A program made the position numbers and the translations under genes. Below, piece by piece: positions 20,280 to 29,160 of a stretch of DNA of 64,000 nt; positions within the stretch are counted from its first letter, which is position 1, and every line of letters starts with the position of its first letter. The DNA lies in the NCBI RefSeq assembly GCF_025642115.1, contig NZ_CP106753.1:2999501-3063500 (forward strand). Direction: 5' to 3'. The notes under the pieces were generated by a model. That model had not been told where the DNA came from. It saw nothing but the letters and a program-made list of their open reading frames with translations, and made no database searches. The stretch is from Chitiniphilus purpureus (lineage in GTDB: Bacteria > Pseudomonadota > Gammaproteobacteria > Burkholderiales > Chitinibacteraceae).

Positions 20280-20356
20280 GGAGCGGTAGTTCAGTTGGTT
20301 AGAATACCGGCCTGTCACGCCGGGGGTCGCGGGTTCGAGTCCCGTCCGCTCCGCCA
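20280..20356 (+). tRNA. tRNA-Asp (anticodon GTC)
   Basis: A 77-base cloverleaf: acceptor GGAGCGG pairs with CCGCTCC, the anticodon GTC is at 20314-20316, the T arm carries GGTTCGAGTCC, and CCA is encoded. It lies 40 bases after tRNA-Val and should be on the same transcript. Confidence 0.97.
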
Positions 20357-20545
20357 CTTGCTCCTTTCGTCCCCTCCAGAGCGCACCATCATCCCCGCCA
20401 TGCTGCTGCCAAGTCACGGATTGCCGCCGTCAGACACGCAGTGGTCAGGATCGTTTTGGAATCAGATGTCGCGCCGCCGTCGCCAACGGCTGTCTGAGGG
20501 ACTAAACTGTGGTGCATTCCATCCGGTCCCCAACCTTGTACCGGC

Positions 20546-21805
20546 ATGACCACAAAATCTCAGACTTCCCGATTCGAACTGGCAGTGCTGGGCTTGGCCC
20601 TGCTGGCCTGCCTGTTTGCACTTGTCGCCATGCAATGGTGGGCAGCCGATCGGCTGGGCGGGAAGATCTGGTTTCTCTACGGCCTGTTCACGATCACCGC
20701 GGTCGGCCTGCTGCTCCTGCTGCTGCGCCGACCGGTGCTGCAGTCCACGCCGGATGCCCGCGAGGCGCTGCCCGCAGTCGAAAGGCAGGCGATTGCCCAT
20801 TGCCTGCCCGACATTGTCTGGCGCATCGACTACGCGACGCGTGCGGTCACGCCGCTCAACAAGGTCGACAACAGCGACCACCCGAATGCGCAGGACGACA
20901 ATGCGCGGCTTTCGATGCTGTTTCCGGCGCGCGTCTCGCGTCAATACCTGGAGGCGTTGATCAGCGTGCAGAGCGCGCAGACGCCGCAGCAGTTCGAATA
21001 CCGGCTCGCGCAGGCGGAGGGCAAGGCCCAGCGGGTATTCGAAGCACGGCTGCTGCCGCTGTCGGGCAAGGACTGCCTCGCCGTCATCCGCGACATCACC
21101 GAGATGAAGGCCACCGAGGAAGCCCTGTTCAATCAACAGCTGTTCGTGCACCAGATCATCGATTCGAGCCCGAGTCTCATCTTCGTACGCGACCGGCATG
21201 GCCGTTTCCTGCTGGTGAACCGGGCCACCCAGAGCGCGCTGGGCCATGATCTGCTGGTCCAGTCGCACATGGGGCTCGCGGACCAGCAGTTACCATTCAC
21301 CGTCGGTGACCAGGATGTGCTGGAAAAGGGCGAGACGGTGCGCATCGTCGATCATTGCACGCTGGCCAACGGCCGTACGCATTGGTTCGATCTGATCAAG
21401 CAACCGCTGATCCGCGATGGCGAGGTCTACATCCTGTCGATCGCCATGGATATCTCGCATGTGAAGGCGGCCGAGGCGGCGCTGGCCAACAGCGAGCCGC
21501 TCTCGGGCGAGGTGGCCGACGCGTTGCCGCAGCCCTTCATGCTGATCCGCGAAGGCAATATCGAGTTCGCCAACCTTGCCGCCTGCCTGCTGCTGAACGC
21601 GCCGCCGTCGGCGGTGCTGGGCCGGCCGTTGTCGGCCTTTGCCGGCAATGCCGAGGCGCTGCTGGGCGTGGCCGATTTCGAGGCACAGCGCTTCGAGCTG
21701 GCCAACGGCGGTCACTATGACTGCTGGGCACGCCGTATCCGGCAAAGCGCGGGCGAGGCACAGCTGATCGTCTTCGACACCAGCCGCGAAACCCAGCCTG
21801 CCTAG
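20546..21805 (+). CDS. membrane protein with three PAS-type domains and no output domain
   Basis: A 419-residue protein with two transmembrane helices near the N-terminus (about 10-32 and 40-60) and three PAS-like sensory regions (about 80-195, 200-315 and 320-415). The second is the clearest, with DSSPSLIFVRDRHGRFLLVN and a PAC-type DISHVKAAEAAL end; the first ends in a similar VIRDITEMKATEEAL helix. After the third domain the protein stops: I see no kinase, GGDEF, EAL, HD or DNA-binding domain. It could work through a partner protein. It follows the tRNA genes and has no operon neighbour on the same strand within 300 bases. No function is assigned. Confidence 0.8.
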   Translation: MTTKSQTSRFELAVLGLALLACLFALVAMQWWAADRLGGKIWFLYGLFTITAVGLLLLLLRRPVLQSTPDAREALPAVERQAIAHCLPDIVWRIDYATRAVTPLNKVDNSDHPNAQDDNARLSMLFPARVSRQYLEALISVQSAQTPQQFEYRLAQAEGKAQRVFEARLLPLSGKDCLAVIRDITEMKATEEALFNQQLFVHQIIDSSPSLIFVRDRHGRFLLVNRATQSALGHDLLVQSHMGLADQQLPFTVGDQDVLEKGETVRIVDHCTLANGRTHWFDLIKQPLIRDGEVYILSIAMDISHVKAAEAALANSEPLSGEVADALPQPFMLIREGNIEFANLAACLLLNAPPSAVLGRPLSAFAGNAEALLGVADFEAQRFELANGGHYDCWARRIRQSAGEAQLIVFDTSRETQPA

Positions 21806-22119
21806 TGCCGCCGACAAACCCCGGCGCAACGGTCATGGCAGACAGCACCCATCGGCCTGGACGGTGCCGGATCGGGCTTGCGTCGATCGTAGCTAATACC
21901 GGGCGTACGACAACCGACACCAGCTGGGATAGCTTGGCCGCGCCCGCCATCCGGGCCAGGCACAGGCCGGACCACCGCAGCCGGATCGGAGCCGCCCGAC
22001 CCCATGCCTTCGCCATCGGTTGCCTGACAACGCAGGCAACCGCCTGCCGCTGCGGGTCGACTGCATCGCCGTGCTAGAATCGGCGCCCTTGATCGCCGCG
22101 CTCTGCCTGTTGCCGCCGC
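21806..22119. other. intergenic region PAS protein / hrpA
   Basis: About 314 bases with no credible gene on either strand. It holds a perfect 10-bp inverted repeat (22017-22042) and a TGCTAGAAT extended -10 candidate at 22072-22080 that would start a short hrpA leader; no good -35 is visible. Confidence 0.5.
22017..22042. repeat. perfect 10-bp inverted repeat upstream of hrpA
   Basis: CGGTTGCCTG (22017-22026) and its exact complement CAGGCAACCG (22033-22042) flank a six-base spacer. There is no T-run, so this is more like an operator or a structured element than a terminator. It lies about 30 bases before the candidate -10 of hrpA. Confidence 0.7.
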
Positions 22120-25100
22120 ATGTCCGCCCCCCCTTCCCTCGCCCCTTTGCTGTCGCTGCTCGATCAGGTGCCTGCGCGCCAGCGCGGTACCTTGCAGCGC
22201 AAGCTGGACCGGATCGAACGCCGGCTCGCACAGCGTCAACCGGTCGACCGGGCGCTTGCCGAACTGCAGGCCGAGCTTGCCGAAGCAGCCGCCCGCACCA
22301 CCACGCGCCGCGAGCGCCTGCCGCGCCCGGACTTTGACGAGACGCTGCCGGTCAACCAGCGCCGTGAAGAGATCGCCGCCGCCATCCGCCAGCATCAGGT
22401 TGTCATCGTGTCCGGCGAAACCGGTTCGGGCAAGACCACGCAACTGCCCAAGATCTGCCTGGCGTTGGGGCGGGGCGCGACCGGCCTGATCGGCCACACC
22501 CAACCCAGACGGCTGGCCGCGCGTTCGGTTGCCGCGCGCATCGCGCAGGAATTGAACAGCGAACTGGGCCGTGTGGTCGGCTACAAGGTGCGCTTCACCG
22601 ACAAATCCTCGGCCGACAGCTACGTCAAGCTGATGACGGACGGCATCCTGCTCGCCGAAACGCTGTCCGACCGCGATCTGGCCCAGTACGACACGCTGAT
22701 CATCGATGAAGCGCATGAGCGCAGCCTCAACATCGATTTCCTGCTCGGCTATCTCAAGCAACTGCTGCCGCGCCGTCCCGACCTGAAAGTGATTGTCACC
22801 TCGGCCACCATCGATGCCGACCGTTTCAGCCGGCATTTCGACGGCGCACCGGTGCTGGAAGTCTCCGGCCGCACCTTTCCGGTGGAAATCCGCTACGCCG
22901 AGCTTGCCAGTCGCGACGAGGACGACGCCGAGCTGGAGATGGAAGAAGCCATCGTCCGCGAGGTGGAACATCTGTGGCGGCGCGATGGCTCGGGCGACGT
23001 GCTGGTGTTCCTGCCGGGCGAGCGTGAGATCCGCGATACCGCCGAGGAATTCCGCAAAGCCAGGCTGCGCGACGCCGAAGTGATTCCGCTGTTCGCCAGG
23101 CTGTCCGCCGAAGACCAGCAGCGCATCTTCCGCCCCAGTGCGGGCGGGCGTCGCGTGGTGCTCGCCACCAATGTGGCCGAGACCTCACTGACCGTGCCGG
23201 GCATCCGCTATGTGATCGATTCCGGGCAGGCACGGATCAACCGCTACAGCCCGCGCGCCAAGGTCGAACAGTTGCTGGTCGAGAAGATCAGCCAGGCAAG
23301 CGCACGTCAGCGTGCCGGCCGCTGCGGCCGGGTGGCTGCCGGCGTATGTGTACGCTTGTACTCGGAGCAGGACTTCCTCGGCCGACCTGCTTTCACCGAT
23401 CCGGAGATCGTCCGCTCCAGTCTGGCCGCGGTCATCCTGCGCATGGCGGCGCTCAAGCTGGGGCGGGTCGACGAATTCCCGTTCCTCGAAGCGCCGTCGG
23501 GCAAGCTGATTGCGGACGGCTACCAGCAGTTGCGCGAACTGGGCGCGGTGGACGAGGACGACCACCTCACATCGGTCGGCGAACAGCTCTCGCGCCTGCC
23601 CATCGATCCTCGGCTGGCGCGCATGCTGCTGGCAGGACACGAGCACGGCTGCCTGGCGCAGATCCTGGTCATCGCCGCCGGCCTGTCGGTGCAGGACCCG
23701 CGCGAACGGCCGTTCCAGGCACGCGAAGCCGCCGACCGGGCTCATGCGCGCTTTACCGACGACAAATCGGATTTCCTCTCCTATCTGCATCTGTGGACCT
23801 TCTTCGAAGCCGCGCTTGCTGAAAAGACCTCGAACAAGCAGCTGGTCACGCTCTGCCACACCCATTTCCTCTCGCACCTGCGGCTACGCGAGTGGCGCGA
23901 CCTGCATCGGCAACTGCAGGAGATCGTCGCCGACCTGGGTTGGCGGCTGGACGAGCGGCCGGGCACCTATGAACAGGTGCACCGGGCGCTGATGACCGGC
24001 TTGCTGGGCAACCTGGGGATGAAGCAGCCGGAAAGCGATGAGTACCTTGGTGCACGCGGCATCAAGTTCAACATCTTCCCCGGTTCGTGCCTGAAGAAAA
24101 GCCGACCCAAGTGGATCGTCGCCGGCGAGCTGGTCGAGACCACCAAGCTGTACGGCCGTGTGGTCGCAGCGGTGGAGCCCGAATGTGTGGAGCGGCTGGC
24201 GCAGCACCTGGTGAAGAAGCAGTACTTCGATCCACACTGGGAAAAGGACGCGGCCCAGGTCGTCGCCAGCGAACGGGTCACGCTGTACGGCCTGCCCATC
24301 GTCAATCGGCGGCGTGTGCACTATGGCCGCATCAACCCGGCCGAGGCGCGCGAGATCTTCATCCGCGAGGCACTGGTGCGTTTCAACTACAAGACCAACG
24401 CGCCCTTCTTCGATCACAACCTGGATCTGTTGCTGGATATCGAGGAGCTGGAACACAAAGCCCGGCGGCAGGATGTGCTGGTCGATGAAGACGCCCTGTT
24501 CGGCTTTTTCGATGCGCTGATCCCGCCCGAGGTGCACAACGGTACCGGCTTCGAAACGTGGCGCAAGCAGGCGGAGGCCCAGCACCCCAAGCTGCTGTGG
24601 CTGACCCGCGAGTTCGTGATGAGCCACTCGGCGAGCGGCGTCACCGAGGCACAGTTTCCTACGCACTTCCGTCTGGCGGAGAGCAGCTTGCCGCTCAGCT
24701 ACCGCTTCGAGCCCGGCCACCCGCTGGACGGCGTGACCCTGACCCTGCCGCTGCACCAGCTCAACCGCGTCAACCATGCGGTGTTCGATTGGCTGGTACC
24801 GGGCATGCTGCGCGAGAAGATCACCATGCTGATCAAGTCGCTGCCCAAGGCAATACGCCGCATGTGTGTGCCGGTGCCGGATTTTGCCACCCGCATGCTC
24901 ACCGAGCTGGACCGTGCCGACCGCACGGCGCCACTGCTGCCGCAACTGGCTCAAGCCGTCACGCGCGGCATCGGCATGCCGGTCGATGCCGATGCGTTCG
25001 ATCTTTCGACATTGCCGGTGCACCTGCAGATGAATTTCCGCGTGGTCGACGATGGTGGCCAGGAACTGGCCGGCGGCCGCGATCTGGTCGGCATCCGCGC

Positions 25101-26013
25101 CCAGCTGGGCGAGGCCGCGCAGCTGACGTTCCGCGATGAGGCCGAAGACGCCGGCATCGAGCGCAGCGGCCTCACCAAATGGGATCTGGGCGACCTGCCG
25201 GAGCAGCTCACCATCAAGCGGCAGGGGCGCAAGCTCACCGGCTATCCGGCGCTGGCGCCCGACGGCGAGGCCTGCGCCATCAGGTTGTTCGACACCGCCC
25301 ATGCAGCACGCGAGCAGCATCGGCTGGGCGTGGTCCACCTGCTGCGGCTGGAACTCGCGCAGCACGTCAGGCAGCTGGAGAAATCGATTCCCGACTTCCA
25401 GCAACTGGCGATCCAGCTGCGCGCACTGGGCAATGCCGACCAGTTGCTGGACGACATCGTGAGCGCGATCTGCAACCGCGCGTTCCTGGGCGAGGACGAA
25501 GCACCTCGCAGCAGGAAGGAATTCGAGGAGCAGAAGGCCCGCGCCAAGGTACGGCTGCCCAGCGTGCGCGACGCTGTCATCTCCAGCCTGACTGAGGTGG
25601 TGGCGCAGTACACGCCGCTCGCTGCCCAGCTGGGCAAGCCCGGGCCGCTCAGTGCCGAGCTGAAAGCCCAGCTTTCGCGGCTGGTGTTCAATGGTTTTCT
25701 GACAGCAACACCGTGGGAACAGCTGCCACGGCTGCCGGTATACCTGAAGGCCATGCGGGTGCGGCTGGAAAAGCGCACACAGAATCCGGCCCGGGATGCG
25801 CAACGCGCGGCCGATGTCGCCCGGTGGTGGGAGCGCTGGGAGCAGGAACTGGAAAAGTGGCGGCGTGAAGGACGGGATACCACACCGATCCTGCCAGTTC
25901 GCTGGATGATCGAGGAACTACGCGTCAGCCTGTTCGCCCAGGAACTGCGTACCCCCTACCCGATTTCGCTCAAGCGCCTGGAAAAAACCTGGGAAGCGCT
26001 GCTGCGGCGCTGA
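22120..26013 (+). CDS. hrpA: ATP-dependent RNA helicase HrpA
   Basis: A 1297-residue DEAH-box helicase, the normal length for HrpA. Motif I is GETGSGKTTQLPK (99-111), motif II is DEAH (196-199), motif III is TSATI, and motif VI appears as QRAGRCGR. The C-terminal half contains the helicase-associated and OB-fold regions and the HrpA-specific DUF3418 domain. HrpA helicases act on structured RNA and, in E. coli, on stalled ribosomes. The ATG at 22120 has no clear Shine-Dalgarno sequence; the homology start supports it. Confidence 0.95.
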   Translation: MSAPPSLAPLLSLLDQVPARQRGTLQRKLDRIERRLAQRQPVDRALAELQAELAEAAARTTTRRERLPRPDFDETLPVNQRREEIAAAIRQHQVVIVSGETGSGKTTQLPKICLALGRGATGLIGHTQPRRLAARSVAARIAQELNSELGRVVGYKVRFTDKSSADSYVKLMTDGILLAETLSDRDLAQYDTLIIDEAHERSLNIDFLLGYLKQLLPRRPDLKVIVTSATIDADRFSRHFDGAPVLEVSGRTFPVEIRYAELASRDEDDAELEMEEAIVREVEHLWRRDGSGDVLVFLPGEREIRDTAEEFRKARLRDAEVIPLFARLSAEDQQRIFRPSAGGRRVVLATNVAETSLTVPGIRYVIDSGQARINRYSPRAKVEQLLVEKISQASARQRAGRCGRVAAGVCVRLYSEQDFLGRPAFTDPEIVRSSLAAVILRMAALKLGRVDEFPFLEAPSGKLIADGYQQLRELGAVDEDDHLTSVGEQLSRLPIDPRLARMLLAGHEHGCLAQILVIAAGLSVQDPRERPFQAREAADRAHARFTDDKSDFLSYLHLWTFFEAALAEKTSNKQLVTLCHTHFLSHLRLREWRDLHRQLQEIVADLGWRLDERPGTYEQVHRALMTGLLGNLGMKQPESDEYLGARGIKFNIFPGSCLKKSRPKWIVAGELVETTKLYGRVVAAVEPECVERLAQHLVKKQYFDPHWEKDAAQVVASERVTLYGLPIVNRRRVHYGRINPAEAREIFIREALVRFNYKTNAPFFDHNLDLLLDIEELEHKARRQDVLVDEDALFGFFDALIPPEVHNGTGFETWRKQAEAQHPKLLWLTREFVMSHSASGVTEAQFPTHFRLAESSLPLSYRFEPGHPLDGVTLTLPLHQLNRVNHAVFDWLVPGMLREKITMLIKSLPKAIRRMCVPVPDFATRMLTELDRADRTAPLLPQLAQAVTRGIGMPVDADAFDLSTLPVHLQMNFRVVDDGGQELAGGRDLVGIRAQLGEAAQLTFRDEAEDAGIERSGLTKWDLGDLPEQLTIKRQGRKLTGYPALAPDGEACAIRLFDTAHAAREQHRLGVVHLLRLELAQHVRQLEKSIPDFQQLAIQLRALGNADQLLDDIVSAICNRAFLGEDEAPRSRKEFEEQKARAKVRLPSVRDAVISSLTEVVAQYTPLAAQLGKPGPLSAELKAQLSRLVFNGFLTATPWEQLPRLPVYLKAMRVRLEKRTQNPARDAQRAADVARWWERWEQELEKWRREGRDTTPILPVRWMIEELRVSLFAQELRTPYPISLKRLEKTWEALLRR

Positions 26014-26283
26014 CAAACACCGCCGCAAGCATGACGCTGACACACGACAGACGCATCAAATATTCCAATGTCAATCAGGTAAACTGGCAACCCTGGCTGG
26101 TATATCGACCGTTTGTCGCCAGATCCCGATATTACATCAGCCGTATGACAGCTTTGATCACTTTTACGCCAGTGGTATTTGCCGTCAAGACCGGGTGCTC
26201 GATACGATCATTGCGCGGAAAAACTTTCTGCTGATTTAAATCAAATTGAATAATCTTTTCATTTCTACAAGGAGTGCAACACG

Positions 26284-26784
26284 ATGCGCTTTTCTCGCAG
26301 CCTGATCGCCCTGGCCGTTGGCACCTTGCTGGCCGGTGCGGCCAACGCCAATGTCATCGCTTCCGGCGACAAGACCTTCAATGACGACAGCCTGCTGCTG
26401 TTCGGCGATAGCTTCACCTCCTCGGTGACCGCCAACAACGCAATCCTGAACCTGTCGTTCACCCGTACCACCGACGGCCCGCTGTCCAGCCTGACCTTCG
26501 GTCTGATCGACGAGACCACCAAGAAGGTCGTGGCCCTCAAGAACTTCAGCTCGGAAGGCTTCATCTACGAAGGCGGCAAGAAGGTCGGCTTCGACTACTC
26601 GTTCGCCGATCTGAGCATCACCGGCGGCCACAACTACGCGCTGGGCCTCCTGGGCTGGGGCAAGGACTACAGCGGCACCTTCAGCTACTCGCTGACGACG
26701 CCGGTTCCGGAACCCGAGACCTACGCCCTGATGGGTCTGGGTCTGGCCGCGCTGATCGCACGCCGCCGCAAGCAAAGCAAGTAA
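26284..26784 (+). CDS. PEP-CTERM sorting-domain protein
   Basis: A 166-residue exported protein with a Sec signal peptide (cut near ANANA, about residue 22), a mature domain of beta-rich composition (FxD-type with FGDSFTSSVTANN), and a C-terminal sorting signal: VPEPETYALMGLGLAAL followed by an Arg-rich end. That tripartite end (PEP motif, hydrophobic helix, basic cluster) is the substrate signal for exosortase/XrtA systems, which usually serve exopolysaccharide-producing bacteria. AAGGAG precedes the ATG by nine bases, and a strong terminator follows. The upstream 270 bases are unusually AT-rich. No exosortase gene is in the window; function unknown. Confidence 0.9.
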   Translation: MRFSRSLIALAVGTLLAGAANANVIASGDKTFNDDSLLLFGDSFTSSVTANNAILNLSFTRTTDGPLSSLTFGLIDETTKKVVALKNFSSEGFIYEGGKKVGFDYSFADLSITGGHNYALGLLGWGKDYSGTFSYSLTTPVPEPETYALMGLGLAALIARRRKQSK

Positions 26785-26819
26785 GCGCGGCAAGGCGTTG
26801 CTGCAACGCCGACCGCAGG

Positions 26820-26848
26820 GCCCCGTTCCAGCTGGAACGGGGCTTTTT
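26820..26848 (+). terminator. intrinsic terminator after the PEP-CTERM gene
   Basis: A perfect palindromic stem (26820-26830 with 26833-26843) followed by five T residues; the strong stem could also serve the convergent sulfurtransferase gene. Confidence 0.93.
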
Positions 26849-26859
26849 CATGGCCCGGC

Positions 26860-27693
26860 TCAACGCCTGACCATGGGCCGTGTCTCATCGGCGCACCATT
26901 CGCTCCACGAACCCGGGTAGAGCCGCCCGCCGGACAGGCCAGCCGCTTCCAGTGCCAGCAGATTGTGGCAGGCGGTGACACCCGAGCCGCACTGATGCAC
27001 TGCGGCGTCAGCACCCTGCCCCTGCAGCAGTGCCTGCCACTGCTCGCGCAGCGCCGCCGGGGTCTTGAAACGCCCGTCGGCTGCCAGATTGTTCTGGTAA
27101 AAGGCATTGAGTGCGCCGGGAATGTGGCCGGCTACCGGATCGAGCGTTTCACCCAGGCCCGCGAAACGCTCCGGGCTGCGGGCATCGATCAGCACAAAGC
27201 GTGGCTCGGTCAGGTTGGCAAGCACGTCGGCGACATTGACGCGCAGCTGCGGCTGGGATTGCGGCACGAAGCGCAATGCCGGCTTGTGCACGACCGCTGT
27301 GCTGAGCGGAAAGCCACAGCCCTGCCAGGCAGCAAGACCGCCGTCGAGCACCTGGACACGGCGATGCCCCAGCCAACGCAGCAACCACCACAGCCGCGCA
27401 GCAAACACCCCGCCGCTGGCATCGTAGGCGACCACATCGGTATCGTTGCCTATGCCATTGGTACCCAGCCAGGCGGCAAGCGCCTCCGGTTCCGGCAACG
27501 GATGGCGCCCATTGGCGCCGTTGCAAGCGCCCGAAAGGGTCTGGTCGAGGTGGGCGAATACAGCGCCGGGAATATGACCGGCGCGGTAGGCATCCAGGCC
27601 GGCCTGGGGTTGCGCCAGGTCGTGCCGGCAATCGACGATCACGAGATCGGCCAGGCGCCGTTCGAGTGACTGGGCATCAATAAGCGGAAACAT
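26860..27693 (-). CDS. sseA: 3-mercaptopyruvate sulfurtransferase (tandem rhodanese)
   Basis: Two rhodanese domains (about 1-140 and 150-277); the catalytic cysteine is Cys235 in QCGSGVTAC. The CG(S/T)GVTA loop marks mercaptopyruvate rather than thiosulfate sulfurtransferases (which have CRKGVTA). It moves sulfane sulfur from 3-mercaptopyruvate to thiols or cyanide. I chose the ATG at 27693 because GGAGG lies five bases upstream and MFPLIDAQSL is the family start. It follows phaA on the same strand by 91 bases; that link is probably not functional. It may feed persulfide chemistry also handled at 39025-41148. Confidence 0.92.
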   Translation of the reverse strand: MFPLIDAQSLERRLADLVIVDCRHDLAQPQAGLDAYRAGHIPGAVFAHLDQTLSGACNGANGRHPLPEPEALAAWLGTNGIGNDTDVVAYDASGGVFAARLWWLLRWLGHRRVQVLDGGLAAWQGCGFPLSTAVVHKPALRFVPQSQPQLRVNVADVLANLTEPRFVLIDARSPERFAGLGETLDPVAGHIPGALNAFYQNNLAADGRFKTPAALREQWQALLQGQGADAAVHQCGSGVTACHNLLALEAAGLSGGRLYPGSWSEWCADETRPMVRR

Positions 27694-27784
27694 CGAATCC
27701 TCCAGCGGCCTTGCCAACAGCCACCTGCTCCAACGCGATACGCGGACAGGACCGGTGCGGGTGGCCGGCCCCATGCACCTGCGC

Positions 27785-28969
27785 TCAATGCGGCCGTTCG
27801 ACGGCCAGCGCTACGCCCATCCCACCACCGATGCACAGGGTGGCCAACCCGCGCCGGGCTTCGCGCCGCTGCATCTCATGCAACAGCGTCACCAGCACGC
27901 GCGCGCCCGAGGCACCGATCGGATGGCCCAGCGCAATGGCACCGCCATTGACGTTGACCTTGTTCCAATCCCACTGCAGTTCACGCGCCACGCCCAACGC
28001 CTGCGCGGCGAACGCCTCGTTGGCCTCGATCAGATCGATGCTGTCGAGCGACCAGCCGGTACGTGCCAGCACCCGTTGGGTCGCGGGTACCGGCCCCATT
28101 CCCATCAACGCAGGATCGACCCCGGCCGAGGCGGCGGCCCGGATGACCGCCAGCGGGGTGAGCTCCAGGGCACGCGCCTTGTCCGCACTCATCAACAACA
28201 CAGCGGCGGCACCGTCGTTGATACCCGACGCATTGCCGGCCGTCACCGTGCCTTCCTTGTCGAACGCGGCGCGCAGCTTGGCCAGGCCCTCCAGCGACGC
28301 ATTGGTCTTGATGAATTCGTCCGCGGCGAACCGCAGCGGATCGCCTTTTTTCTGCGCAATGCTGACCGGCACGATCTCGGCGTCGAAACGCCCGGCTGCC
28401 TGCGCCGCGGCCGCCTTCTGCTGCGAAGCGAGCGCCAGTTCATCCTGCTCGGTCCGGCTGATGCCGTATTTCCTGGCGATATTCTCGGCGGTCACGCCCA
28501 TATGGTAGTGGTGGTAGACGTCGGTCAGCCCGTCGTAGACCATGCTGTCGATCAGCTGGGTGTTGCCCATGCGGAAACCGTCGCGCGAGCCGGGCAACAG
28601 ATGCGGCGCGGCGCTCATGTTCTCCTGGCCGCCGGCAATCACGATTTCATTCTCGCCCGTGAGGATGGACTGGACGCCGAGCGCCACTGCCTTCAAACCC
28701 GAGCCGCAGACCTGGTTGATGGTGAGGGCGGGGATCGCATCGGGCAGGCCGGCGCGGCGCAACGCCTGCCGGGCCGGGTTCTGGCCCAATCCGGCAGTGA
28801 GCACATTGCCCAGGATGACCTCGCTGACGGTCTCGCCCGCGACGCCGGTCTTGTCCAGCAGCGCCTTGATGACGAGCGCCCCCAGTTCGGGCGCGGCGAG
28901 CTTGGCCAGCGCTCCGCCGAAATTGCCGATTGCCGTACGTTGTGCGGCGACGATGACCACATCCGTCAT
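27785..28969 (-). CDS. phaA: acetyl-CoA C-acetyltransferase (beta-ketothiolase)
   Basis: Condenses two acetyl-CoA to acetoacetyl-CoA, the first step of poly-3-hydroxybutyrate synthesis. The 394 residues show the nucleophilic Cys88 in INQVCGSG, the [16 protein letters not shown] histidine motif and CIGGGMGVA with the second cysteine. The start [15 protein letters not shown] is the family start, with GGAG upstream. Its position directly downstream of phaC on the same strand supports a PHA role rather than a general thiolase. No phaB reductase is present in the window. Confidence 0.94.
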   Translation of the reverse strand: MTDVVIVAAQRTAIGNFGGALAKLAAPELGALVIKALLDKTGVAGETVSEVILGNVLTAGLGQNPARQALRRAGLPDAIPALTINQVCGSGLKAVALGVQSILTGENEIVIAGGQENMSAAPHLLPGSRDGFRMGNTQLIDSMVYDGLTDVYHHYHMGVTAENIARKYGISRTEQDELALASQQKAAAAQAAGRFDAEIVPVSIAQKKGDPLRFAADEFIKTNASLEGLAKLRAAFDKEGTVTAGNASGINDGAAAVLLMSADKARALELTPLAVIRAAASAGVDPALMGMGPVPATQRVLARTGWSLDSIDLIEANEAFAAQALGVARELQWDWNKVNVNGGAIALGHPIGASGARVLVTLLHEMQRREARRGLATLCIGGGMGVALAVERPH

Positions 28970-29160
28970 TGCTGTTCTCCGTGTAGCTAAAGTTGAGTCG
29001 GGTCTGGATATCCCGTACCTGCGCAGGTTGAGACGCGCGGCGCGGCCGGCTTGCTGCACCGCCTGTCAGTGCGCCGTCGATGCAGTTCCACGCTCCGGAC
29101 CGGCCACGCGACGGCCGCGACCGGCCCTGAGACCGGATGCGCGCAGGGTCGGTGGCTTGT

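Noticed and set aside
23884..25803. A 639-residue minus-strand frame opposite hrpA
   Set aside because: Shadow frame; no ribosome-binding site or motif, and hrpA is unmistakable on the other strand.
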